NCBI GenBank assembly: GCA_016713525.1
Contig: JADJOZ010000022.1
Span: 62,001-126,000 of the forward strand
Source of the DNA: Bacteroidota bacterium
GTDB taxonomy: Bacteria > Bacteroidota > Bacteroidia > AKYH767-A > OLB10
DNA: 64,000 nucleotides
Direction of reading: 5' to 3'
Shown: positions 9,926 through 20,200 of the stretch, in pieces
How the letters are laid out: each line of letters opens with the position of its first letter
Numbering within the stretch: the stretch's first letter is position 1
The notes under the pieces: generated by a model
Databases searched by the model: none
What the model saw: only the letters and a program-made list of their open reading frames with translations
Told to the model about the DNA's origin: nothing
Made by a program: the position numbers and the translations under genes

Positions 9926-11014
9926 AGTGATCATCAGTGGTGGCGGTACCGGGGGACATATTTTCCCGGCAATTGCTATTGCTAATGCGCTTCGGTCTAT
10001 TGATCCCGAAATCGAAATTTTGTTTGTTGGTGCAGAAGGTCGGATGGAAATGGAAAAGGTTCTGGCTGCAGGATATAAAATTGAAGGGTTGAATATTACA
10101 GGATTTCAACGCAGCTTTAAGCTATCAAATCTGGCATTCCCATTCAGGGTAATTGCCAGTTTAATGAAGGCCGGAAGAATTATTTCCGGGTTCAAACCTC
10201 AGGTTGCGATTGGAGTTGGCGGTTATGCAAGTGGTCCTTTGTTATACATGGCCACCCGCAAAGGAGTACCGGGATTAATTCAGGAGCAGAATTCATATCC
10301 CGGAATTACGAATAAATTACTTGCATCACGGGTGAAGAAAATCTGTGTTGCATACGATAATATGGATAAATTCTTTCCTGCATCAAAATCATTCTTACCG
10401 GCAATCCTGTTCGTGAAGAGATGATAAAAATTGAAGGAAAGAAAACGGATGCTGCTGCATTCTTTGGATTAAAAACCGACATTCCCACATTACTGGTGGT
10501 TGGTGGTAGTCAGGGTGCAAGAAGTATTAACCATGCGATTGCAGGAAGTCTGGATGCAATTCACAAAGCCGGCGTGCAATTAATCTGGCAATGTGGAAAA
10601 CCATTTCATGAACAAGCACAAAAAGCAGTTGCTGCATTAAGCAGTGATCGCATAAAAGTTTATGATTTCATTACCAGAATGGATTATGCTTATGCCATAG
10701 CAGATGTAATTTTGTCGAGAGCAGGAGCAAGTACAGTATCAGAATTGTGTATTATTGGTAAACCTGCCATATTAGTTCCATTGCCAACGGCAGCTGAAGA
10801 TCATCAGACTAAAAACTGTCAGTCATTGGTTGAAAAGAATGCAGCAATTCTGATTAAAGACCAGGACGCTATGACAAGTTTGGTTCCTGAGGCTTTACGT
10901 TTGCTTAATTCTGCTGAAGCACGTCAAACATTAAGTAATAATATATCGAAGCTGGCACTTCGCGATTCGGCAAAAGTTATTGCGGAACAAGTGCTGAGCC
11001 TGATTAAGAATTAA
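9909..11014 (+). CDS. murG: UDP-GlcNAc transferase MurG (one-base frameshift near 10386)
   Basis: About 368 residues when repaired. N-terminal SGGGTGGHIFPAIAIA, then GVGGYASGP and IQEQNSYPGITN; C-terminal half with VVGGSQGARSINHA, ILSRAGASTVSE and PLPTAAEDHQTKN. It converts lipid I to lipid II at the inner face of the membrane. The frame breaks in an A4 run at 10385-10388; five A gives SKIILTGNPVREEM across the junction. The start is TTG at 9909 inside the end of ftsW. A heptanucleotide tandem repeat begins in its last codons. Confidence 0.93.
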
Positions 11015-11064
11015 GGATTAAGGATTAAGGATTAAGAATTAAGGATTAAGGATTAAGGATTAAG
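11002..11064 (+). repeat. Heptanucleotide tandem repeat (G/A)ATTAAG x9 between murG and murC
   Basis: Nine consecutive 7-bp units, GATTAAG with an AATTAAG variant at units 2 and 6, giving a 28-bp higher-order pattern. The first units encode the MurG C-terminus and its TAA stop; the last ends five bases before the murC ATG (11070). The same motif recurs at 58382-58409. Confidence 0.9.
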
Positions 11065-11069
11065 AATTC

Positions 11070-12479
11070 ATGAGTGATTTAAAAACCATAAAGCATGTAT
11101 TTCTCCTTGGAATAGGAGGAATAGGCATGAGTGCTCTGGCCCGCTATTTTAAGTCGGCTGGCATGGAAGTTTGTGGTTATGATAAAACACCAACGCCACT
11201 GACAAAAGAACTTGTTTCTGAGGGTATAAACGTAGTATATGAAGACAGGGTTTCAGTATTACCTGAATTTGTTTCTGGTCGTGGGGTGAATCCTGAGGCA
11301 TTGGTTATTTTCACTCCTGCAATTCCTAAAGATCATCAACAATACAACCATTTATTATCGTGTGGTTATCGTTTATGGAAGCGTTCTGAAGTATTGGGAT
11401 TGCTCACAAAAGGAGCTCCAACTATTGCAGTTGCCGGTACGCATGGAAAAACAACCACATCGACTATGGTTGCACATATTTTGCGACATACCGGTGTGAA
11501 TTGTACTGCCTTTTTGGGAGGAATTTCGAAAAATTACGGCACCAACTTATTACTGGGAAATCGTGGAATTTCAGGAGAGATAATAGTGGTGGAAGCCGAT
11601 GAGTTCGATCGCTCTTTTTTAACTTTGCATCCTGATATTGCAGTAATAACATCCTTAGATGCCGATCACCTGGATATTTATGGTGATCACAATTCCATGG
11701 TCACTTCTTACCGTCAGTTTGCCGGACAGGTTAAGCCAACAGGAACACTCATTTATAAATCAGGATTGCCACTGGGGGATATACCGGTAAGGTCGATGAC
11801 CTATTCTATTGAAGGGCAAGCCGATTTTATGGCAACCAACATCAGAGTTGAGAACAGCAATTATGTTTTCGATTTGACTCACAATGGAAAAACGATTCCG
11901 CAATTTATTCTTTCATGGCCGGGTCGCCATAATGTCGAAAATGCACTGGCTGCATCTGCTGCCTGCTATTTGCATGGTATTCCATTTGAAGAAATAAAGT
12001 CGGCCATGTATGCATTTTCGGGTGTACATCGCCGATTCGACTATCAGGTTCGCAATTCCGAAGTGGTTTATATCGATGATTATGCTCACCATCCGGAAGA
12101 ATTAAAAGCGACCATTCTTTCCGCAAAGGAGTTATATCCCGGAAGGAAGATTCTTGGGATTTTTCAACCGCATTTATACACCAGAACACGTGATTTTGCC
12201 GATGGCTTTGGGTCCAGTTTGTCGCTGCTGGATGAGTTGTTATTACTAGATATTTATCCGGCTCGCGAGTTACCAATTGAAGGTGTAACCTCAGAAATGA
12301 TTCTGAACAGGGTCACCATCCCCGCAAAGGGAATAGTGAGTAAAGCCGAACTGGTTGCGCATGTGCTCAAATCAGATGCGAATATCGTATTAACACTTGG
12401 TGCAGGCGATATTGATACATTGGTCAATCCCTTAAAAAGTGCATTGGAAACAAAATTTCAAATAACAGCTGCCGGATGA
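11070..12479 (+). CDS. murC: UDP-N-acetylmuramate--L-alanine ligase MurC
   Basis: 469 residues. GIGGIGMSALARYF near residue 15, P-loop AVAGTHGKTTTSTMVAH near residue 120, EADEFDRSFL, SLDADHLDIYGDH, GVHRRFDYQ and DDYAHHPEEL, all diagnostic of MurC. It catalyses the first ATP-dependent peptide-stem addition in the cytoplasm. The frame is intact. The stop overlaps the ftsQ start (ATGA at 12476-12479). The 7-bp repeat immediately upstream occupies the space where a translation-initiation region would lie. Confidence 0.96.
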   Translation: MSDLKTIKHVFLLGIGGIGMSALARYFKSAGMEVCGYDKTPTPLTKELVSEGINVVYEDRVSVLPEFVSGRGVNPEALVIFTPAIPKDHQQYNHLLSCGYRLWKRSEVLGLLTKGAPTIAVAGTHGKTTTSTMVAHILRHTGVNCTAFLGGISKNYGTNLLLGNRGISGEIIVVEADEFDRSFLTLHPDIAVITSLDADHLDIYGDHNSMVTSYRQFAGQVKPTGTLIYKSGLPLGDIPVRSMTYSIEGQADFMATNIRVENSNYVFDLTHNGKTIPQFILSWPGRHNVENALAASAACYLHGIPFEEIKSAMYAFSGVHRRFDYQVRNSEVVYIDDYAHHPEELKATILSAKELYPGRKILGIFQPHLYTRTRDFADGFGSSLSLLDELLLLDIYPARELPIEGVTSEMILNRVTIPAKGIVSKAELVAHVLKSDANIVLTLGAGDIDTLVNPLKSALETKFQITAAG

Positions 12480-13300
12480 AAATCAACAAAAAAATAGTCG
12501 GTATAACGATCTGGTCACTTGCAGGACTGGTGCTTATTGTTTCACTTGGTTTTGCAGGTAAGGAACAGGCTGCTTCGAAGTGCAAAGGCTTGCGAATTCG
12601 GGTGGCTGATCAAACCGGAAATCTTTTTATTGAACCTAAGGATGTAGTTGAAGTACTCAATACAAGAGGGAAGCGTGTGAAAGGTTCAGCCATGCAGGAT
12701 ATCAACACTTTACTGTTGGAAAAAATCGTTCATACCAATCCTTTCGTGAGTGAAGCAGAAGTATATTCAACGATTGATGGTTACGTGAATATTGATGCCT
12801 GGCAACGTAATCCTGTGGTTAGGGTAATTAACAACGACAATGAGCATTTTTACATAGATGAAAATGGTGAATTCATGCCGGTGACGGAAAAATTTACAAG
12901 TCCGGTGGTAGTTGCCAGCGGATTTATTTTCGATGATTATGCAGCAAAGAGTCTGAAGTATGCGGTGCCGCATCTTAGCGATTCTACTGCTGTTCCGGTA
13001 TTGGTTCAGGTAAACGAAATAGCGCAATTCCTGAAAGGAAATGAATTCTGGGATGCTCAGATTGAGCAGATTTATGTGAATGAAAAATCAGAAATTGAAC
13101 TTATCCCACGAGTGGGGAATCATAGTATACTATTAGGGAATACCAGTAATTTGAAAGAGAAAATGGATAACCTGATGATATTTTATAAAGAAGGTGCCAT
13201 TAAAACAGGATGGAACAGATACAGTATTATTAACCTGAAGTTTAAGGATCAGGTTATAGGTACTGTGAGAAATGCAAAGGTTGCCAATAAAACAAATTGA
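12476..13300 (+). CDS. ftsQ: Cell division protein FtsQ
   Basis: 274 residues with a short cytoplasmic N-terminus, one membrane helix (about residues 8-27) and a periplasmic POTRA/FtsQ-like region. Readable family features are IEPKDVVEVLNTRG, a segment around VNIDAWQRNPVVRVIN, and the C-terminal blocks around EIELIPRVGNHSILLGN and WNRYSIINLKFKDQVIGT. FtsQ links early and late divisome proteins. It lies between murC (4-base overlap) and ftsA, the canonical position. Divergent family, so synteny carries part of the call. Confidence 0.92.
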   Translation: MKINKKIVGITIWSLAGLVLIVSLGFAGKEQAASKCKGLRIRVADQTGNLFIEPKDVVEVLNTRGKRVKGSAMQDINTLLLEKIVHTNPFVSEAEVYSTIDGYVNIDAWQRNPVVRVINNDNEHFYIDENGEFMPVTEKFTSPVVVASGFIFDDYAAKSLKYAVPHLSDSTAVPVLVQVNEIAQFLKGNEFWDAQIEQIYVNEKSEIELIPRVGNHSILLGNTSNLKEKMDNLMIFYKEGAIKTGWNRYSIINLKFKDQVIGTVRNAKVANKTN

Positions 13301-13327
13301 TATAAATAAAGTCAACAATAACAGTTA

Positions 13328-14626
13328 ATGGAAAATTCAGCAATCATAGTCGGACTTGATATCGGTACTACAAAAATTTGTGCCATTGTAGGTAAGCGAA
13401 ATGAAGTTGGTAAAATTGAAATTCTCGGAATGGGTAAATCCGAGTCACTGGGCGTTATGCGTGGTGTAGTTGCCAATATCGAAAAAACCGTTAATTCAAT
13501 TAAGGAAGCGGTTGCTGAAGCTGAAAATAAATCGAATGTTGTTATAGAAGAGGTTTATGTTGGTATTGCAGGTCAGCATATTAAAAGTCTGCAACATCGT
13601 GGTATGATCACCAGATCTGATACTAAAGATGAAATAAGCAGAAAAGATATTGATGCAATCATCAAAGACATGTACAAGCTGGCCATGCCTCCCGGAGAAA
13701 ATATTATTCATGTAATTCCTCAGGAGTATATCATCGACAATGAGCAGGGAATTAAAGAACCTATCGGGATGTCGGGTATTCGTTTGGAAGCAAATTGCCA
13801 TATTATCACCGGACTGGTGACTGCAGTAGAAAATATTCACAAATGTGTTATCAAAGCAGGTTTAAAACCTGTTGATCTTATTCTTGAACCATTGGCTTCT
13901 GCGGAAGCGGTGTTGACCGAAGAAGAAAAAGAAGCCGGAGTTGTGCTTGTTGATATTGGTGGCGGAACTACTGATGTAGCTATTTTCCAGGATGGAATAA
14001 TCAGGCATACTGCTGTTATTCCTTTTGGCGGGAATGTGATCACTGAAGATATCAAAGAAGGCTGTACAATTATCAGAAGCCAGGCTGAGTTGCTGAAAAT
14101 TAAGTTTGGCTCAGCATTATCCAAGCAAATGAAGGATAATGAAATTGTTTCAATTCCCGGTTTACGTGGCAGAGAGCCCAAAGAAATCTCAGTTAAAAAT
14201 CTTGCAAGTATCATACAGGCAAGAATGGAAGAAATTATTGAGAATGTATATTATGAAATCCGCAATTCCGGATTCGAGAAAAAATTAATTGCCGGAATCG
14301 TAATCACCGGAGGAGGATCTCAATTAAAACACATTACACAATTGGTTGAGTACATCACCGGAATGGACACCCGCATTGGATATCCAAATGAACATTTAGG
14401 TCAGGGATACGATGAAGTGAAAAGCCCTATGTATGCAACCGGTGTTGGATTGGTGATTAAAGGATTACAGGAATACGATAAAAATAACTTCGGTAAAGTT
14501 GGTGACAAAGGTACAGTCGCAGCAACTCCTGAAGCCCGTGAACGCAAAGGTGGTTGGTTTAAATTCTTTGTAGATAAGAGCAAAGAACTTCTCAGCGATG
14601 AGAGTGATGATCCAACACTGAAATAA
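13328..14626 (+). CDS. ftsA: Cell division protein FtsA
   Basis: 432 residues, actin-fold ATPase that tethers FtsZ filaments to the membrane. Phosphate-1 loop VGLDIGTTKICAIVG near the N-terminus, phosphate-2 VLVDIGGGTTDVAIF near residue 205 and the adenosine motif GIVITGGGSQLKHI near residue 320. The C-terminal tail GGWFKFFVDKSKELL is a good amphipathic membrane-targeting helix, followed by an acidic end. ATG at 13328 follows a 27-base gap after ftsQ. Confidence 0.96.
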   Translation: MENSAIIVGLDIGTTKICAIVGKRNEVGKIEILGMGKSESLGVMRGVVANIEKTVNSIKEAVAEAENKSNVVIEEVYVGIAGQHIKSLQHRGMITRSDTKDEISRKDIDAIIKDMYKLAMPPGENIIHVIPQEYIIDNEQGIKEPIGMSGIRLEANCHIITGLVTAVENIHKCVIKAGLKPVDLILEPLASAEAVLTEEEKEAGVVLVDIGGGTTDVAIFQDGIIRHTAVIPFGGNVITEDIKEGCTIIRSQAELLKIKFGSALSKQMKDNEIVSIPGLRGREPKEISVKNLASIIQARMEEIIENVYYEIRNSGFEKKLIAGIVITGGGSQLKHITQLVEYITGMDTRIGYPNEHLGQGYDEVKSPMYATGVGLVIKGLQEYDKNNFGKVGDKGTVAATPEARERKGGWFKFFVDKSKELLSDESDDPTLK

Positions 14627-14674
14627 AATCCATTTAGAAATTAACCCAGTTTCAATAATAAAACCCTAATTATC

Positions 14675-16535
14675 ATGATGCAGTTCGAATTACCAAAAGA
14701 AAGACCATCTATCATTAAAGTGATTGGTGTAGGTGGCGGAGGCAGCAATGCTGTAAATTACATGTACCGTTTGGGAATTAAGGGAGTCGATTTTCTGGTG
14801 TGCAACACCGATCATCAGGCTCTTGATATCAGCCCGGTACCAACTAAAGTACAACTTGGACCAAGCCTGACTGAAGGCCGTGGTGCAGGATCTATTCCTG
14901 AAGTTGGAAAGAAAGCAGCCATTGAGAATGTGGAAGAGCTTCGTGAGATATTGAATGAGAATACCAAAATGGTTTTTATCACTGCCGGAATGGGTGGTGG
15001 AACAGGAACAGGTGCAGCGCCAATCATCGCAGGGATTGCACGCGACATGGGTATTCTTACCGTAGCAATTGTTACTGTTCCTTTTGCCTTTGAAGGCAGA
15101 AAAAGAAAAGCACAGGCAGATGCAGGAATTGAAGAGCTTAAGAAAAATGTTGATACCCTTTTGGTTATATGCAACGATAAACTTCGCGAAATTCATGGTG
15201 ACCTGAAACTAACTGAAGCATTTGGTCATGCCGATAATATTCTGGCAATCGCAGCTAAGAGTATTGCGGAAATCATTACCACCACACTTCATATCAACGT
15301 CGATTTTGCAGATATTCAGACTGTAATGAAAGACAGTGGAGTTGCTATCATGGGCGCTTCTTCCGCAGAAGGAGACAACCGTGCAATCAATGCAGTTAAA
15401 AGCGCTTTGGATTCACCGTTATTAAATGACAATGAAATTGAAGGTGCCCGTTATATTCTGCTAAATATTACTTCCGGTGATATTGAAGTTACCATGGATG
15501 AAATGGGTGAAATCAATGATTTTATCCAGGATCAGGCAGGAATGTCTGCTGAGGTGATCATGGGTGTTGGTAAAGATGATACACTTGGAGCAAGAATAGG
15601 TGTTACCGTAATTGCAACAGGATTTAAAACGAAAGAACAAATGGAGAGCTTTATTCCCAAGAAGGAAGAAGAGCGCGTAGTATACGATTTAAACGGTCAA
15701 ATGCTGAATAATGCTGCAGAAAAAGCTCCTGTTGGTGAAGTTCGAAGCCAGTACCTGTTGCAGTTAACTCCGGTAGTGAATATTCCGGTAAATACCCTGG
15801 CTATAGTAGCTCCTACAGTTAAAACCTGCATTGATAAATACTGTACCGCAAGCTTCCGTTGTTCAGCAATCAGTTAATGTACCACAGGCGAATCAGGTAA
15901 AACAAGAACCTGTTTCCATGAATTTATACAATGCATCTGCATCTGAAAATATTCCTGTTGCAGAACCTGAGCGATCTGATTTAATTATTCATGATTTAAT
16001 GAGCGATGAAGAGATAAGTTCATCTGCAGCATTCAATGAAAGCATGAATCAGCAACAAGAAGTTGAAGATGAGTTTATGCCTCGATTGATTGTGAAAGAT
16101 GAATATCCAACAATTGATGAAGCACCGACTTTCGAATTTGAAATTCCTGCACCGGTTCCGGCACCAGAAATGCAGTCACCAATCATGTCGATTCCACCTG
16201 CAGTAAATTCAACTCCTGCTCCGGCACCGGTAATATATCAGTTGCCTCCGGTGGAGAGTCCAAAAGCTCCTGCTGAACATGCTGCTGATGAAGATCCATT
16301 TCAACGTGCAAAAGATCGTATTCAGAAACTCAAAGAAATGAGCATGAGAATGAACACTCCGAATGGTCTGACCGATTTGGAAAAAGAACCTGCCTACAAA
16401 CGTAAAAATATTCATTTGTCGGATATTCCGGCTTCAATGGATACACAGGTTTCACGTTATACATTGACTACTGATTCCGATAATAAACCTGAAATAAAAT
16501 CGAACAATACGTTTCTTCACGATCGTGTAGATTAA
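14675..16535 (+). CDS. ftsZ: Cell division protein FtsZ (one-base frameshift in the C-terminal linker near 15822)
   Basis: Tubulin-like GTPase forming the Z ring. GTP-binding features: GVGGGGSNAVNYM near residue 20 and the signature GGGTGTGAAPIIAG near residue 108; the T7 region follows. The conserved GTPase domain is complete. In the variable linker the frame breaks at an A4 run (15821-15824); three A restores PTVKPALINTVPQASV and leads to an acidic/Pro-rich linker and the Bacteroidota-type end EPAYKRKNIHLSDIP with a C-terminus at FLHDRVD. Repaired length is about 620 residues, long for FtsZ in general but normal in this phylum. Confidence 0.95.
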
Positions 16536-16554
16536 TTTTTAAAAACCAAAAATC

Positions 16555-17007
16555 ATGTCACTGGAAGCACAAATAAATGCCGACTTAAAAGCGGCTATGT
16601 TATCGAAAAATGAGGCAGCACTTAGAGCATTACGAGCTGTAAAATCTGCAATTCTGCTTGCTAAAACATCAGGTGCGAGTGCAGGTGCCGTGAGTGCAGA
16701 TGAAGAAATGAAATTGCTTCAAAAATTGGTAAAACAACGTAAAGAATCGGTCGAGATTTATGAGACTCAGGGTCGTGAAGATCTTGCTTCAACTGAAAAG
16801 GAAGAGATAGCTATCATCAGCAAATATCTTCCTGCTCAAATGAGCGAAGATGCCATACGTGAAGAGTTAAAGAAAATTATTGCTGCTGTTGGTGCAACAT
16901 CCGCAGCTGAAACAGGCAAGGTCATGGGTGCTGCATCCAAAGCATTTGCCGGTAAAGCCGATAATAAAATAGTGTCAGCCATTGTAAAAGAACTCCTGGC
17001 AGGGTAA
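16555..17007 (+). CDS. GatB/YqeY domain protein
   Basis: 150 residues, matching the YqeY family (LQKLVKQRKESVEIYETQGREDLASTEKEE, then KVMGAASKAFAGKADNKIVSAIVKELL). The domain resembles the C-terminal tail domain of GatB, which contacts tRNA in the amidotransferase; the stand-alone protein has no settled function. It starts 19 bases after ftsZ and is the last gene before a strong terminator, so it is the end of the dcw transcript. This placement after ftsZ is common in Bacteroidota. Confidence 0.88.
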   Translation: MSLEAQINADLKAAMLSKNEAALRALRAVKSAILLAKTSGASAGAVSADEEMKLLQKLVKQRKESVEIYETQGREDLASTEKEEIAIISKYLPAQMSEDAIREELKKIIAAVGATSAAETGKVMGAASKAFAGKADNKIVSAIVKELLAG

Positions 17008-17038
17008 TCGAAATTAGGGTTAATTTTCGGTTCATTTT

Positions 17039-17073
17039 AAACCGGTTCAACTGCGAATTGAACCGGTTTTTTT
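17039..17073 (+). terminator. Rho-independent terminator of the dcw cluster
   Basis: Perfect 12-bp stem AAACCGGTTCAA / TTGAACCGGTTT with a 7-base loop, followed by a run of T. It sits 32 bases after the yqeY stop and separates the division cluster from the adhesin cassettes. Confidence 0.92.
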
Positions 17074-17245
17074 AGCTCTATTCCCATGTAAGACCACTGT
17101 AAGATTTCAGGTATTGCTACCCATCTTTTTCTATCCGCAACAGTAAAATGTATTGACCAGATTCCTCTTTACCGGGTTAATATGTTGGAATTACGGTCCT
17201 GTTTAATTTTATAATTAGTAGATAATCAATTAGATAAATAAATTT

Positions 17246-20200
17246 ATGCCTTTGCCTTACACCAATCGCCCTAAGGTGTTGACAGGTACTCTCAGTCATT
17301 GGTTCGCCTTATTTCTGATGTTGCTATTTTTAACAGCATCAAAAAAGGCTGAAGCAACACATGCTGCCGGTGCCGATTTGACCTACCGCAGTCTGGGTGG
17401 TTTAGTGTATGAAATTACTGCAACTTTTTACCGTGATTGCGGTGGTACTGCCGAACCCGGGAATATGACTATTTACTACAAATCGGCATCTTGTGGTTTC
17501 AACAGAACAGCAGTTGCAAATAAAATCCCGGGAGATAATGGTACTGAAATTACTATGCCATGTGCCACGGCCCCTTCAACGTGTTCAGGTGGAAATTCAC
17601 CCGGTATTCAAAAATGGGTTTATAGAACAGTGGTTACTTTACCTGTTGCATGCAGCGACTGGGTATTCAGTTACAGGGTATGTTGCAGGAATTGTACTGT
17701 TACAACAATTCAGTCACCATGCTCTGCAGGCTCTGAAATTTATGTCGAGGCAAAACTAAATAATGTTGCAGCACCTCAGAATAATTCGCCGAAATTTGGA
17801 AATCTGCCTGTTGCTTTTGTTTGTCTCGGACAAAATTTTAATTACAATCAATTTGTATATGATATTGATGGTGATAGTGTAGTCACCGAACTAATTACGC
17901 CTAAAACAAGTGCAACCGGACAGGTTACTTTTTTACCTCCATTTACTTCTCAGGCTCCTTTGGCGTCTTCAACTCCTTTCATATTAAATCCTGTTACAGG
18001 AGATATTAATTTCACTCCTTCACAATTACAGATTGGTGTGTTAGCTATTCGTGCTAATGAATACCGGAATGGAATTCTAATTGGAAGTACTATCAGAGAC
18101 ATTCAGGTATATACACAAAGTTGCTTCAACGCAATCCCTACAGCAACCGGCATTAATGGTTCTGCCTCATTTGCTGCTAATGCTTGTCCTGGACAACCAC
18201 TGTGTTTTACCATTCAGACAGCAGACAATGACTCATTGCAAATTACTGATGCCGTTGTGAATTCTAATATTCCGGGAGCTACGATCACCGTAGGTTCTGG
18301 TTCACGACCACAAATTAATTTTTGCTGGACACCAACTGGTGCAGATGTTCGTCCCGCACCCTATCAATTTACCATAACTGTCTTTGACAATGCATGTCCG
18401 TATATGGGAATGCAGACTTATTTGTATTCAGTATATGTACACAAACCGTTAGTATCGGTTTCAGTGGTCAATCCTGTTTGTCAGGGAAGCTCTGGAGGAA
18501 GCGCAACAGCAACTGTTTTACCGGTAGGAAACTATTCATATTTATGGAATACCCAACCTCCGCAATACAATGCAACTGCAACCGGATTAACTCCTGGAAC
18601 ATATATGGTGATAGTCGCCGATTCAAGCGGTTGTTCAGATACAGCTTCAGCAGTGATAGCTAATTTGCCACAACTAATTGCTGTGAATTGTTCGGTTTCA
18701 GGAAATATTACCTGTCAGTCGGGAAATGCAGGAAGCATTTCAACAACTTTAACAGGTGGTACTGGTCCTTACAATTATTTATGGAATACAGGTGCAACTA
18801 CTGCTTCTGTATCGCATTTAGGAGCCGGCACATATACAGTAACAGTTACCGACGCCGGCGGATGTACCGGAACCGCAACAGCTACTGTCATTCAGCCAAA
18901 TGGATTACCTGCAGCAGTTGCAACAGTAAATCCGGTTTCTTGTTTTGGTGGATCAAATGGTGCTATTAACATTACAGCTACAAGTGGACAACAGCCTCTA
19001 CAATTTTTATGGAATAACGGCTTTACGACAGAAGACCTCACAGGTTTAACAGCAGGAAATTATACCGTTACTGTTACAGATGCAAATGGTTGTTCTGCTA
19101 TGATTGCTGTTCCTGTTACACAACCTTCTGCTATAATTAGTGCAGCTACAATCCAGGATGTAGCTTGTTATGGTGGTAATGATGGATTGGTTACTTTGAA
19201 TATGACTGGTGGAATTGCACCATTCACATTTACATGGAATAATGGCGGAACATCCAATACATTGTCAGGAATTTCATTCGGAAATTACGCCGTTCATGTT
19301 ATAGATGCAAATGGATGCATTTACGATACATCGGTAAATATTACGCAACCACAGCAAGCTTTAAATATTGTCAATACTATAATTCAGAATGTAACTTGTG
19401 TGAATGCAGCTTCAGGTTCCATTGCTTTACAAATTTCAGGCGGGACAATTCCATACAGTTATCAATGGAATAACGGTACTACAACACCAACAATTTCTAA
19501 TTTACTTTCTGGAATGTATAGTTGTCAGATCACTGATTCAAATGGTTGTATTGTGGATACGTCATTAGCAGTAGAACCTGCTTTAAACAGTCTGATTATT
19601 TTACCTGCAGAAGTTTCAGCGGTATCCTGTGGGAATATTTCGGATGGAAGTATTAACATCAGCATTGCAGGTGGACAGCTACCATATAATTTTATGTGGA
19701 GTAATGGAAGTACAACCGAAGATATATTCAACATCCCGCAAGGTATTTATACGGTTTCAATTACTGATGGAAATGGATGCACGGTTCAGGCAACATATAC
19801 CGTAAATGGATCCGGAACAGTAGAAGCAGTTGTTGGAGCAGTTGGACATGTTCAATGTTTTAATGGAAGTAATGGATATATCGATATCACTGTTTCCGGA
19901 ACGAACGCACCTTATACTTTTTTATGGAGTAACGGAGCAATCACAGAGGATTTGCAAATGCTCACCGGCGGAATGTACACGGTAACAATCACCGATGCTT
20001 CGGGATGTGACACCATGATGATTGCTGTTATAAATCAACCAACATCTCCACTAATTCCTGATTTGCAGGTAACAAATGGTTCCTGCAATCAGCCAATGGT
20101 CTCCATGCTGGTAACAGCGACAGGTGGAACTCCACCTTATTCATATCAATGGAGCAATGGTCAAAATACAAGTTTGAATGGGAATTTGACACCCGGCTAT

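Noticed and set aside
4079..10430. Programmed ribosomal frameshifting in ftsI, murD and murG
   Set aside because: Different short runs, no slippery heptamer or downstream pseudoknot seen, and similar breaks occur in many unrelated genes; indel error is simpler.
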